This document shows, in pieces, positions 49,244 through 57,498 of a stretch of DNA of 64,000 nt (within the stretch, counting starts at the first letter, position 1; every line of letters starts with the position of its first letter). The notes under the pieces were generated by a model, which was given only the letters and a program-made list of their open reading frames with translations, did no database searches and was not told the DNA's origin. Source of the DNA: Lysobacterales bacterium (GTDB taxonomy: Bacteria; Pseudomonadota; Gammaproteobacteria; Xanthomonadales; SZUA-38); contig JANQOZ010000122.1 in the NCBI GenBank assembly GCA_028285525.1, positions 1 to 64,000 of the forward strand, given 5' to 3'. The position numbers were made by a program, and so were the translations under genes.

Positions 49244-51482
49244 ACGTACGATCGGACCCCGGTACTACCGTGATCTGAAATTCCTGTTCTTCCGATACGT
49301 TGATTCCACCATTCGCGACACCACCATCGTCGACCACTCGAACGGAAAAACGGGTTGTGCCGCTGGTATCCGGGGCAGCCTCGTACGTCAGGGCGCCTGC
49401 CGGAGTGATCGCCGGCGGAGCAATTAGCAACGTACCGTCCCAGTCCAACACTTCAAACGCTGGTCGCTGATCGAGCTCAAATCCAGTGCCGGGGTCAAAG
49501 GCAGCCCAGAAAACAACTTGCTGAGGGCCGTCGTTTTCAATGGTAGGCGGAGGATCGACTGCGGTGAAGGAAGGCCGGTCGTTCACGTCCTCGATGATCA
49601 CCGAAATACCAACTAGGTGTTCGTCGCCGGCCAGCCCGCCAAGAGAATTAACGGCAAAACGTATGTCTCTGGATGTGGGCGTTATTCCTCGCTGCCCGTC
49701 CCACATTCGGGCCACCAGCGCTCCCGGTTCACCCGAAAAATTTGGCCCCGGCCGAAATCGGAGTTCGACGTCAGGGGTTAGGATCAGTGCGCTTGTGTCA
49801 GCGAGTTCGTTGGGTATCCAGAACCAACTGCCGCCGGGCATGCGGTATTCCCAGTTACCCTGCCAAATCTCAGCAAAATTGGAGATGAGGGCGACGCCAG
49901 CGATCGGATCGGAGTCTGAGTAAATGCCGGCGAACAGGTCTTGTACGCTCAAACCATCTGACATGCTGTCCTCGAGACCGTCTGGGAGCAGTGCCAGGTT
50001 GGATTCGGCTTTAGGTGAAGCATTTCCGTAGAGGAGAAAGACCGTGCCGCCAGCGGTCGCAAGGTCCGACGTGAAAGGGCTCCCAATCAGTAGGTCATCA
50101 ATCCCGTCACCGTTGACGTCACCAACTTCATCAATGGTTGGTGGCTGAACGCTTTCCGAGCGCTCAAGCCGCAGGCCGTTCGATCCGTTGAGCGTTTGTA
50201 GAAAAAATTCAGAGCCGAACGAGTCTTTGCGCCCAAAAATCAGGTAAACGTACCGCGAAGAGTCAGACGTCAGAAGCAGATCTCTGAGTCCGTCACCGTT
50301 GACATCCCCGACGGACGTCAATTCTTTGCCAATGGATTCGCGCTCGTTTAAGAGCGTGATGACAAACCCGTTTTCGCCATCGATAGAAGACAAATCCAAC
50401 GACGCGGGAAACGGTGCCGTGGACCCATATATCACATAGACATTTCCATCATCTTCTGTCCCGCCTCCGGGTTCGCTCACCGCAAAATCGTCGATGCCGT
50501 CCCCGTTAAAATCCCCGAGCCCCGTGGTTGCTTTTCCTAGCTCTCCAGATCGGGTTGCGCCAATGATGCTAAACCCGTTCTCTCCGTTGAGAGCCAAGTC
50601 ACTGATTCCGACGCCACTTCCGGATGGAACACCAAAGACAACGTAAGCTGCGCCGACGTTAAAGGCTGGGTCGGCGTCGAAATCATCAGCCCCGACGACG
50701 ACGTCATCTCGGCCGTCGCCATTGATGTCGCCTATGCCTCGAACGGAATTTCCCAGTTCTGAGAATCGCTGCGAACCGAGCAGCTGATATGCCTCTCCAT
50801 CCACAGCAAGGCTAAGCAGGAGGTCGCTCTGCGGACGGTTTGAGCTGCCGTACACCACAGCACCCATGCCGGAATCCAACACGTAGCGGGGATCTCCCAG
50901 CACAAAGTCATCAATGCCGTCGCCATTGAAGTCGCCAGCGGAGGCGAGGTCTCGGCCAACGCTGTCGGACGGCTGGCGAGGAAACACTCGAAAGCCCTGC
51001 GGTGGGCGAACGCCAGTTAAGGTCGTCGGGAAACCGCGACTTTCATTGCCGAACACCACGTAAATTGATCCTTGCGTATTCAGTCCGCCGAAATTGCCAA
51101 CCGCAAAATCCGCAATGCCGTCGCCATCAATGTCGCCGATACCTCTGGCTGCGCCTCCTAAAGGCCCTGGCGCCGAAATGCTGCGGAGCTGCGCTCCCGC
51201 GGGTGAGGAAGGACTGATGTCCCGTGGAAGATCCGGCGCACCGAAAATCAGGTAAGTAAGGTGCTGCTCGACAAGTCCCCTTGAACGTATGGCGATGTCA
51301 GCAAAACCGTCCGCATTGATGTCACCAAGGCCGCCAAGTTTTATGCCGGCAAATCCGAACTCGATGTTTCCCTGGAAAATAAACCCCTGCTCACCGGTCA
51401 GACTAGGGAGGAAAATGGTGTTGTTCTGTGGCTGATTCCCTGCCGTTTGCAGGAGCAAAAGGAGCGTTGGCACGATCAACAA
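49218..51482 (-). CDS. Secreted seven-bladed FG-GAP protein with DGFE tail
   Basis: A 754-residue exported protein. The TTG start is preceded by AAGGA; the N-terminus MLIVPTLLLLLQTAGNQ is a short signal-like segment. Seven FG-GAP repeats are visible: GDINADGFADIAI, GDIDGDGIADFAVGN, GDFNGDGIDDFVLGD, GDINGDGRDDVVVGA, GDFNGDGIDDFAVSE, GDVNGDGLRDLLL and GDVNGDGIDDLLIGS, the number expected of an integrin-alpha-like propeller. About 250 residues of cadherin-like or Ig-like sequence follow, ending RTFSDGFETP. Base composition is lower in GC than in flanking genes. A calcium-binding surface protein is likely; function unknown. Confidence 0.83.
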   Translation of the reverse strand: MLIVPTLLLLLQTAGNQPQNNTIFLPSLTGEQGFIFQGNIEFGFAGIKLGGLGDINADGFADIAIRSRGLVEQHLTYLIFGAPDLPRDISPSSPAGAQLRSISAPGPLGGAARGIGDIDGDGIADFAVGNFGGLNTQGSIYVVFGNESRGFPTTLTGVRPPQGFRVFPRQPSDSVGRDLASAGDFNGDGIDDFVLGDPRYVLDSGMGAVVYGSSNRPQSDLLLSLAVDGEAYQLLGSQRFSELGNSVRGIGDINGDGRDDVVVGADDFDADPAFNVGAAYVVFGVPSGSGVGISDLALNGENGFSIIGATRSGELGKATTGLGDFNGDGIDDFAVSEPGGGTEDDGNVYVIYGSTAPFPASLDLSSIDGENGFVITLLNERESIGKELTSVGDVNGDGLRDLLLTSDSSRYVYLIFGRKDSFGSEFFLQTLNGSNGLRLERSESVQPPTIDEVGDVNGDGIDDLLIGSPFTSDLATAGGTVFLLYGNASPKAESNLALLPDGLEDSMSDGLSVQDLFAGIYSDSDPIAGVALISNFAEIWQGNWEYRMPGGSWFWIPNELADTSALILTPDVELRFRPGPNFSGEPGALVARMWDGQRGITPTSRDIRFAVNSLGGLAGDEHLVGISVIIEDVNDRPSFTAVDPPPTIENDGPQQVVFWAAFDPGTGFELDQRPAFEVLDWDGTLLIAPPAITPAGALTYEAAPDTSGTTRFSVRVVDDGGVANGGINVSEEQEFQITVVPGSDRTFSDGFETP

Positions 51483-51503
51483 GGTTTCGTTCCTTTTTTT
51501 CGG

Positions 51504-53921
51504 CTATCCGTTAAGTTGAAGGGCGTGTCGCCAGTGCGGCAGCCGCGTCGAGAGCATGTGTTGGCTTCTGACCCATTCCCGAAGCCTCTGTCCCGATTCC
51601 TGCCGGCGTTCGAGGTTGCTTGTATGGGCGACCAGAGCCTCGGCCCATGCTGACGGTTCGGCCGGCATCCGTTGAATGTGGGGGATGTTCCGATAGGCCG
51701 TCACATCGCTTGTAATGACCGGGACGCCAAGTGCTCCAAACTCAAGTACTTTGAGAGGGCTTTTGCACTGGCCAAACGCCGAGTCAGTGAGCGGAGCAAT
51801 GGCGACATCCAGCTTTAGCGACGCCAGCCGGCTCGGGTAGGCATGGAAGGCAACCGGTTCGACGACCTCCGACACGTAGGGTCTGAGTTCTTTTGGACAC
51901 GGGCCGAAAATCACCCAGCTTACGTGTTTCGCGAGCGACCGGATGACGGGGCTAACAAGCGCCAGGTCGCCTTCGTGATCGTTCGCCCCGGCCCAGCCAA
52001 CGCGGATTTTTCCAGGGCTGTCACAAGCCCTGTGCGTTGCCAGGTGCCCCCAAAGCGAATCGGGCAGGGCATTCTGGATGACGTAATGTCGTTTTCCGTT
52101 GGGTGGAATTTTCTGTTCCAGTTGGCTTGTCGTGTAGATCAGCACATCTGCCAAAGCCAAAGCCTGCGAAAAACGATCGGCAAAGTCCGGCATCGCCTTT
52201 GCCAGTGCGCTTCCCTCGGGCAATTGCAGCCAATTGTCGTCAATGATCAGATGGAGGCTGGCATGCTGGGCCAACCATTCGAGCTTTTCGAGCCCCCAGT
52301 CAGACAGCAAAGGCAGGGACAAGACTCGAGTTGAAGAGCTGATGACGGCCGGATCAAGTTCGTCCCATTTTTCGAGTAGCGCCAGGCCGAATTGGCAACG
52401 GTCAGAGCGAATCTGGTCCGATAATGCCTGGAGGGGCCAGCGTATCCGGTATTGTGAGGGCGCCCAGCGGTCCCGCATCAGGCCAATGCAGCCGGGGCGC
52501 TGTTGCGTCGATCTCAACGGAGCGCTGCGATTAGCGCTTGAGCACAAATCATCCAGATGCTGCCGATACCGAAATCCGACTTCGGTGGTGCTGGGCCATT
52601 GGGTATTGGCGAGCCCTGCCTTGAGCTTCTGGATCTTTTCGATGGTGAGCGCGTTAATGGCCTCGACCCACGGCTCAATGCCGTTTGGATCTAGCAACCA
52701 ACCGTCGACGCCATGGCTAACGCGGTCGCCCATTGCCCCTAACCGACTGGCGAGCACTGGCCGGCCCATGGCCCAAGCCTCAGAAAGAATCAGCGAGAAA
52801 GACTCTTCCACCTGCGACGGGACAAGAACGACATCCACCTCGGCGAGCCGCTCGGCAAGTGCCTCGCGACGGTACGGTCCATGAACATGAATACCGGGCC
52901 GTCCAGAGAGCGTCGATAGACTGCCCTGAAAGCCACTGACGTGCAGCGAAAACCTTGACGTATCCAGGCGAAAAGCGATCGCTTCGACCAGATCAGCGCC
53001 CTTCGCAGAGAGTCCGCCACCAAAATAGCCGAGCCTAATACGATTATCGTTCCGATCATTGGCCTGCGATGGGAATGTGTCTACTCCGTGAACCAAGGTC
53101 TGAATTCTCTGACCCGGGACAGTTGGAAAAGCAGATTGCAGCTTTTTGCGGCTGAACGCTGAGGGAACAAGTATGAGTTGGCACGCTTCCAGCACCTGTC
53201 GGATCATCTCATTTCGGGCGTTGATAAGCGCAAGCGGACTTGCGATGCCTTCGATTCCATAGCTAACCAAACAGCGGTGGCACCTTTGGTCGGGAGCGCA
53301 ACGTGCGCGCTGACAGGCTAACCGACTGTTCCACTCCTGCTGCGTATGTATCGGGCACCAGAGGAAATGGTCGTGGACGCTGATCGCTGTGGGGATGCCT
53401 TTCGCTGAGGCAATCATTGGCAAGAGCAGCGAATCCCAGTGCTGCAGGTGATGAAAGTGAACCAGGTCCGGGCGAGTCTCATCGATTAGCCAGGCCAAAA
53501 AAGCTTCGCTTGCCGGACAACTGAGGTCAGCGCCTAGCCCGCCAATTTTCGTCCGAGGTCTGATCAGTTGGCGGTCGAACACCAAATGTTCAAAGTGTGC
53601 GCTGCCAAGCCTGAGCACCCCTGGCCCGGGATCGAGGATGCCGGGGGTCACCAGGATATGGTGATAGCCATCCGCGGCGGCGAGGAGGTTTCGGGTTGCT
53701 ACCTCTGTGCCGCCAGTTTCGTAGGCGCTATGCATGAGGTGGAGCGCTATTTTTGTTCTGGAACCCGGCGTTCTTCCCCGGGAAGGCACCCTCATCGACT
53801 CTGGGAAACTCGCGTGTTCGATGCCGGCCAGGGCGCTGCGAACTTGCCTAGCAATAAACTCCCTAAGCCGATCAGAGTGGCTAGTTGGGTTGCTCTTCAA
53901 ATCCGTCGCCAAAGAGAGCAA
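51504..53921 (-). CDS. Double glycosyltransferase (two GT4/GT1-like domains)
   Basis: An 805-residue cytoplasmic protein with two glycosyltransferase B-fold units. Domain 1 (about 55-450) has an initial GGTEVATRNLL, VHDHFLWCP, a Cys-rich insert CQRARCAPDQRCHRCLV that could bind a metal, and the nucleotide-sugar motif ESFSLILSEAWAMGRPVLAS. Domain 2 (about 480-800) has KIRVGWAGANDHEGD and KSPLKVLEFGALGVPVITSD. The likely product is a glycan on the surface. The gene lies in the AT-richer locus, directly downstream of and overlapping a DGFE-tailed protein gene by 41 bases. The TTG start is uncertain; translation could begin after the upstream stop. Confidence 0.8.
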   Translation of the reverse strand: MLSLATDLKSNPTSHSDRLREFIARQVRSALAGIEHASFPESMRVPSRGRTPGSRTKIALHLMHSAYETGGTEVATRNLLAAADGYHHILVTPGILDPGPGVLRLGSAHFEHLVFDRQLIRPRTKIGGLGADLSCPASEAFLAWLIDETRPDLVHFHHLQHWDSLLLPMIASAKGIPTAISVHDHFLWCPIHTQQEWNSRLACQRARCAPDQRCHRCLVSYGIEGIASPLALINARNEMIRQVLEACQLILVPSAFSRKKLQSAFPTVPGQRIQTLVHGVDTFPSQANDRNDNRIRLGYFGGGLSAKGADLVEAIAFRLDTSRFSLHVSGFQGSLSTLSGRPGIHVHGPYRREALAERLAEVDVVLVPSQVEESFSLILSEAWAMGRPVLASRLGAMGDRVSHGVDGWLLDPNGIEPWVEAINALTIEKIQKLKAGLANTQWPSTTEVGFRYRQHLDDLCSSANRSAPLRSTQQRPGCIGLMRDRWAPSQYRIRWPLQALSDQIRSDRCQFGLALLEKWDELDPAVISSSTRVLSLPLLSDWGLEKLEWLAQHASLHLIIDDNWLQLPEGSALAKAMPDFADRFSQALALADVLIYTTSQLEQKIPPNGKRHYVIQNALPDSLWGHLATHRACDSPGKIRVGWAGANDHEGDLALVSPVIRSLAKHVSWVIFGPCPKELRPYVSEVVEPVAFHAYPSRLASLKLDVAIAPLTDSAFGQCKSPLKVLEFGALGVPVITSDVTAYRNIPHIQRMPAEPSAWAEALVAHTSNLERRQESGQRLREWVRSQHMLSTRLPHWRHALQLNG

Positions 53922-54846
53922 TCGATGTAATGCCGATGTTGTCTGACGTCGGGCTTCCCAGTGGTCCAGAAAGCGAGGCTGAAAGGGCAGCAGTTCCGGG
54001 GCCAGTAAACGGCTGTCCTAGGCTTCCGCTTACATCGATGGTGATCAGTAACGAATCTTCGGGAGGCAGATCGATTTCAGGAATGAGAATCCGTTCCGAG
54101 TTAACGTCAATATCGGGAGCGACACATTCGTCGTTGGACAGAAGGCTGCATTGAGCCGACTCGATGAGAACTGTCTCGGAGGCGTGGATCAACAGGCGGT
54201 GAGACAGGAGTTCTCCGGAGCCCCGATTGTCGATTCGGACCGAAACCCTGGTGGGTTTTCCGGGAACGATCGCGCGGGGCAGCGTGATCGAGATGCCCAC
54301 ATCCGGAATCAGGTCGTTATCGATGTTGATGAAGGTTTCCTGATCCTGGGTTCCCCCCTGTTCGTCGATTACCTGAATCTCGAAGCGCTGATCTCCGTCG
54401 TCCTCCCCGTCGTTTAGCCCGACAATCTCAAAATTAATGCCCGTACAATTTGCACCGGGCGGAAAGGACTTGAGTGGGTACAAGACCTGGCCCTCGCTCG
54501 GATTGCTTGACCTGAGCTCATAGGTCAGTTGGCGGTCGGCTGTTCCCGTCAGAAAGAGCGTTTGTCTGATCGATTCCCCGTCTTCCGAGACCGCAATGTT
54601 GTCTCCGCCTCGAATAGAAACACCAAGTGGGTTGGAAGGAAGACAGCCGCTGGGATCATGTCCCAGGGGCAACGTTGATTCACTGATAGCGGCGTAATCC
54701 AGCCCCCAAGGTGGGTTTGACGGTGGGGAGTTTGCGACGAACTGATCTAGCTCTGCATGATCCAAGGCGCCACTGGGATCCGCTATGCTGACGGTTAGCC
54801 CAACGACAACGCCGTCAACGACCCTTTTCCCTAATCGGATTCCCAT
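53881..54846 (-). CDS. Unrecognised beta-rich protein with DGFE-type tail
   Basis: A 321-residue protein of unknown family. The ATG has AAAAGGA at correct spacing. The first 40 residues (MGIRLGKRVVDGVVVGLTVSI) contain no clear signal peptide. It continues with LTGTADRQLTYELRSSNPSEGQVLYPL, an acidic GLNDGEDDGDQRFEIQVID and repeated hydrophobic strands (IPDVGISITLPRAIVPGKPTRVSVRIDN), probably CARDB- or Ig-like sandwich folds. It ends IALFGDGFEEQPN. Upstream, the frame stays open for about 25 codons with no start, so a lost N-terminal segment is conceivable. It shares a locus with the glycosyltransferase and radical SAM genes. Confidence 0.66.
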   Translation of the reverse strand: MGIRLGKRVVDGVVVGLTVSIADPSGALDHAELDQFVANSPPSNPPWGLDYAAISESTLPLGHDPSGCLPSNPLGVSIRGGDNIAVSEDGESIRQTLFLTGTADRQLTYELRSSNPSEGQVLYPLKSFPPGANCTGINFEIVGLNDGEDDGDQRFEIQVIDEQGGTQDQETFINIDNDLIPDVGISITLPRAIVPGKPTRVSVRIDNRGSGELLSHRLLIHASETVLIESAQCSLLSNDECVAPDIDVNSERILIPEIDLPPEDSLLITIDVSGSLGQPFTGPGTAALSASLSGPLGSPTSDNIGITSIALFGDGFEEQPN

Positions 54847-54915
54847 GCTATTCCTTTTGCTTGAATCGCGACGGAACCTGTCGCTCTGACGGAGGATGTT
54901 GTAAAACGTACCGTA

Positions 54916-56274
54916 GTGAATTATTCCGCGTCAAACCCAATGTTCCGAAGGCGTCATCAGGGCGTGACGACGATGGTAGCGGCTCGCCCAGGAGCTGTAC
55001 CGCGCGTTTTCTATGGTCCGACTGTCAACGATTCCTTTTGTCGGGATCACGGGAGTGATCCTCAGCATGTCGAGCCGGTAAGTGGGCCGTTTCCGGATGT
55101 TCCAACGCAGCTCCCATCGGCTCTGATTGCGGCAGTCGAACTCGCCAAAGGCAGTGATTTTGTTGGACTTGAGCTTGCCGGAGAGGTGCCCGAGCACAGT
55201 GATTTTGTCGAGTGGTTGGCTGGCGAATTGGCGAGCTTCGAAAAATGCCTCTGGATCAACGGCCGCCGTTTCACACCCGCGCCTTGTCAGTCCAGCGAAG
55301 ACTGGCAGAATGCGTACGTGCTCAAACGGCTTGAGACGCTCCGTTTGGTCCACGAGCCAGTATCAGCGTTGCCTAGAGTACTGGCTATCACCGTAAAGGC
55401 TGAGAAGTGCTTCGCGTCATGCCGTTTCTGCCCTCAGCACCTGGACCCTGATCGTACCCGCGCGAGCGAGCTATCTCACGAAACCCTGAACCGGATCCTT
55501 GACGGCGTTCCTGAAGATTCGCGGATCTGGATCAGGCTCGGCATGGACGGAGAGCCGCTAAATTTTCCTGGCATCGTCCCGATCATCCGAACGATTCGAG
55601 CAAGGCGCCCTATGGTGAGGATTGAAACCGCCACTAACGGGTTGCTCCTCAACGAAGATTGGTACCAAAAACTCGCTCGCGCTGGACTCGATCATTTGTC
55701 GATTAGTGTCAACGCACCGACCCGAGACGATTACGCCTGGTTTTCCGGGCTGGACGGTTTTGATCGTCTGGCTGAGGCCTTGCCGCAGCTACCATTGTGG
55801 CGGCAGCGTGGCCGCGCAATTCCATTGGTCACCGTCAATTTACTGAATGTTCGGCGATGGGCTAAGCGTCTGCGGCCCGCAATTCGCTGGCTCGACCAGT
55901 GTGTCGATCGCGTGGATCTGACTCACGTTCAGTTCGTTGATGACAAAGAGCTCGAGAACCTTGATCCGCGACGCGAGGCGGTCCGATCGTCGGTCGCTCG
56001 ATGCACGTTTCTCAACAACGTCATGACCATCGATTGTGAAGGCAGGTTGAACATCTGCTGCGCAACTGAGTTTTCAAGCGACGCCGCGCCTGAGCTTGGC
56101 AACGTCCATCAACACACGATCGGACAGCTATGGCGGTCCGAGACGTATACCCAGTTGCGTGAACGCAATCGCCAAGGCCGGGCCGTGATTCCGGCTTGCC
56201 AGAGGTGTAAGGTCAATTGCCAAACCGCAACTAGAGATGCGCTGATGAAAGCGGCAGCGGTCGAGTTTGGGTAA
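54916..56274 (+). CDS. Radical SAM protein with SPASM-type C-terminal cluster
   Basis: A 452-residue protein (from GTG 54916; ATG codons at 54940 and 54973 are alternatives). The 4Fe-4S motif CFASCRFC (Cys165, Cys169, Cys172) opens the radical SAM domain, with GMDGEPLNFP and later ETATNGLLLN as typical strands. The C-terminal part holds Cys in RCTFLNNVMTIDCEGRLNICC and CQRCKVNC, the SPASM-like auxiliary cluster pattern used by peptide-maturing and other enzymes. The N-terminal 150 residues are unrecognised. It is divergent from the DGFE-tailed protein gene, with 69 bases between them. Its substrate is unknown. Confidence 0.84.
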   Translation: MNYSASNPMFRRRHQGVTTMVAARPGAVPRVFYGPTVNDSFCRDHGSDPQHVEPVSGPFPDVPTQLPSALIAAVELAKGSDFVGLELAGEVPEHSDFVEWLAGELASFEKCLWINGRRFTPAPCQSSEDWQNAYVLKRLETLRLVHEPVSALPRVLAITVKAEKCFASCRFCPQHLDPDRTRASELSHETLNRILDGVPEDSRIWIRLGMDGEPLNFPGIVPIIRTIRARRPMVRIETATNGLLLNEDWYQKLARAGLDHLSISVNAPTRDDYAWFSGLDGFDRLAEALPQLPLWRQRGRAIPLVTVNLLNVRRWAKRLRPAIRWLDQCVDRVDLTHVQFVDDKELENLDPRREAVRSSVARCTFLNNVMTIDCEGRLNICCATEFSSDAAPELGNVHQHTIGQLWRSETYTQLRERNRQGRAVIPACQRCKVNCQTATRDALMKAAAVEFG

Positions 56275-56385
56275 ACCTATGAATCGCTGAACAGGTGACT
56301 CAACTGATCGCTGTCAGGTGAGGAGTTAGCGAGACTATTAATCCTGTTTGCCGGAATCGTCAAGCGAACGTGTTCGTTCCGTTGA

Positions 56386-57483
56386 TCAGCCCTCAAGCAG
56401 CTTGAGAGTATGACAGGCGATCGAACGGCACTCGTCAGCATGGAGGATCAGCACGGCAACTTTGCTTTGATCGCTGGCCAGGTTGACCGGTAACGGTGGT
56501 GGATCATCGGGGGTCGGGGCAAGCGAGAGGCCGGGCAGCGGCAAGTCTTTCAGGACCTGCCCGACCAGCCACAGGTGGTGTTCACCCACGCCGCCGCTGA
56601 ACACCAGGGCGTCGACGCGTCCGAGGACGGCGAAGTAAGCGCCAAGGTATTTGCGGATTCGATACACGTAGGTCTCGACAGCGTGAGTCGCCGCCTGATC
56701 GCCGGCCAGCATGCGGGCGCGGATCTTGCGCATGTCGGCGTCTCCGCAAAGGCCGAGCAATCCGCTCTCTCGATTGATGATGGCATCGAGTTTCTCCGCG
56801 TTGATCGCCTGTGTGCGAAGCAGGTGGGTAAGCAAGCCGGGGTCAACGTCGCCGGCGCGGGTTCCCATCACCAGCCCTTCGGCCGGCGTCATGCCCATGG
56901 AGGTGTCGACACTCTGGCCTTGTTTTATGGCCGTGGCGCTGGCGCCATTGCCCAGGTGGAAGGTGATGAGGTTAAGCGCCTGAGGCGCTTGCGCCAGAAA
57001 AGACGAAGCGTCCAGCATCAGCTGCTCGTGAGAGATGCCGTGAAAACCGAAACGCCTCAGTCCATGTTCGTGGGTCAGCGATGCGGGCAGCGCGTAGCGA
57101 CTCGCACAAGCGGGTAGCGTGGCGTGAAAGGCCGTATCAAAAACGGCTACCTGAGGAAGCTGGGGCCAGACTTCTCGGCAGGCCTGGATGGCGGCCAGAT
57201 TGACCGGATTGTGGAGTGGGGCAAAGGTCGAAGCGGCCTCGATGTTGCGAATGACGTCATCATCCACCAGGACGGGCGTCGTCAGCCGGGCGCCGCCGTG
57301 CACGACCCGGTGGCCGACGGCCGTAGGCGTGGGTTGTCCGTTGAGCTCGCTGAACATCCGGTCCAGGGCGGCGTTGATCTCACCCTGGGTTTCCAGCGTC
57401 CGGCTGAACAGCTCCGAACCATCGTCGCCGTGGATTGAGTAGCGAAGAGTGGAGCTTCCGGCGTTGACGACGAGCACACTCAC
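56386..57483 (-). CDS. ackA: Acetate kinase
   Basis: A 365-residue acetokinase (typical length about 400). The N-terminal VLVVNAGSSTLRYSI is the phosphate-binding start, VGHRVVHGGARL the substrate loop, FHGISHEQL with catalytic region, HLGNGASATAI and FSGGVGEHH near the end. It interconverts acetyl-phosphate plus ADP with acetate plus ATP. The start is GTG. It lies 15 bases after the phosphoketolase gene, so acetyl-phosphate from phosphoketolase would be used directly for ATP synthesis. Confidence 0.92.
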   Translation of the reverse strand: MSVLVVNAGSSTLRYSIHGDDGSELFSRTLETQGEINAALDRMFSELNGQPTPTAVGHRVVHGGARLTTPVLVDDDVIRNIEAASTFAPLHNPVNLAAIQACREVWPQLPQVAVFDTAFHATLPACASRYALPASLTHEHGLRRFGFHGISHEQLMLDASSFLAQAPQALNLITFHLGNGASATAIKQGQSVDTSMGMTPAEGLVMGTRAGDVDPGLLTHLLRTQAINAEKLDAIINRESGLLGLCGDADMRKIRARMLAGDQAATHAVETYVYRIRKYLGAYFAVLGRVDALVFSGGVGEHHLWLVGQVLKDLPLPGLSLAPTPDDPPPLPVNLASDQSKVAVLILHADECRSIACHTLKLLEG

Positions 57484-57498
57484 GGCTGCTCGGCTGCG

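Noticed and set aside
51504-53921. Two separate glycosyltransferase genes split by a frameshift
   Set aside because: The 805-codon frame is continuous with no stop between the domains, so it is a genuine fusion.
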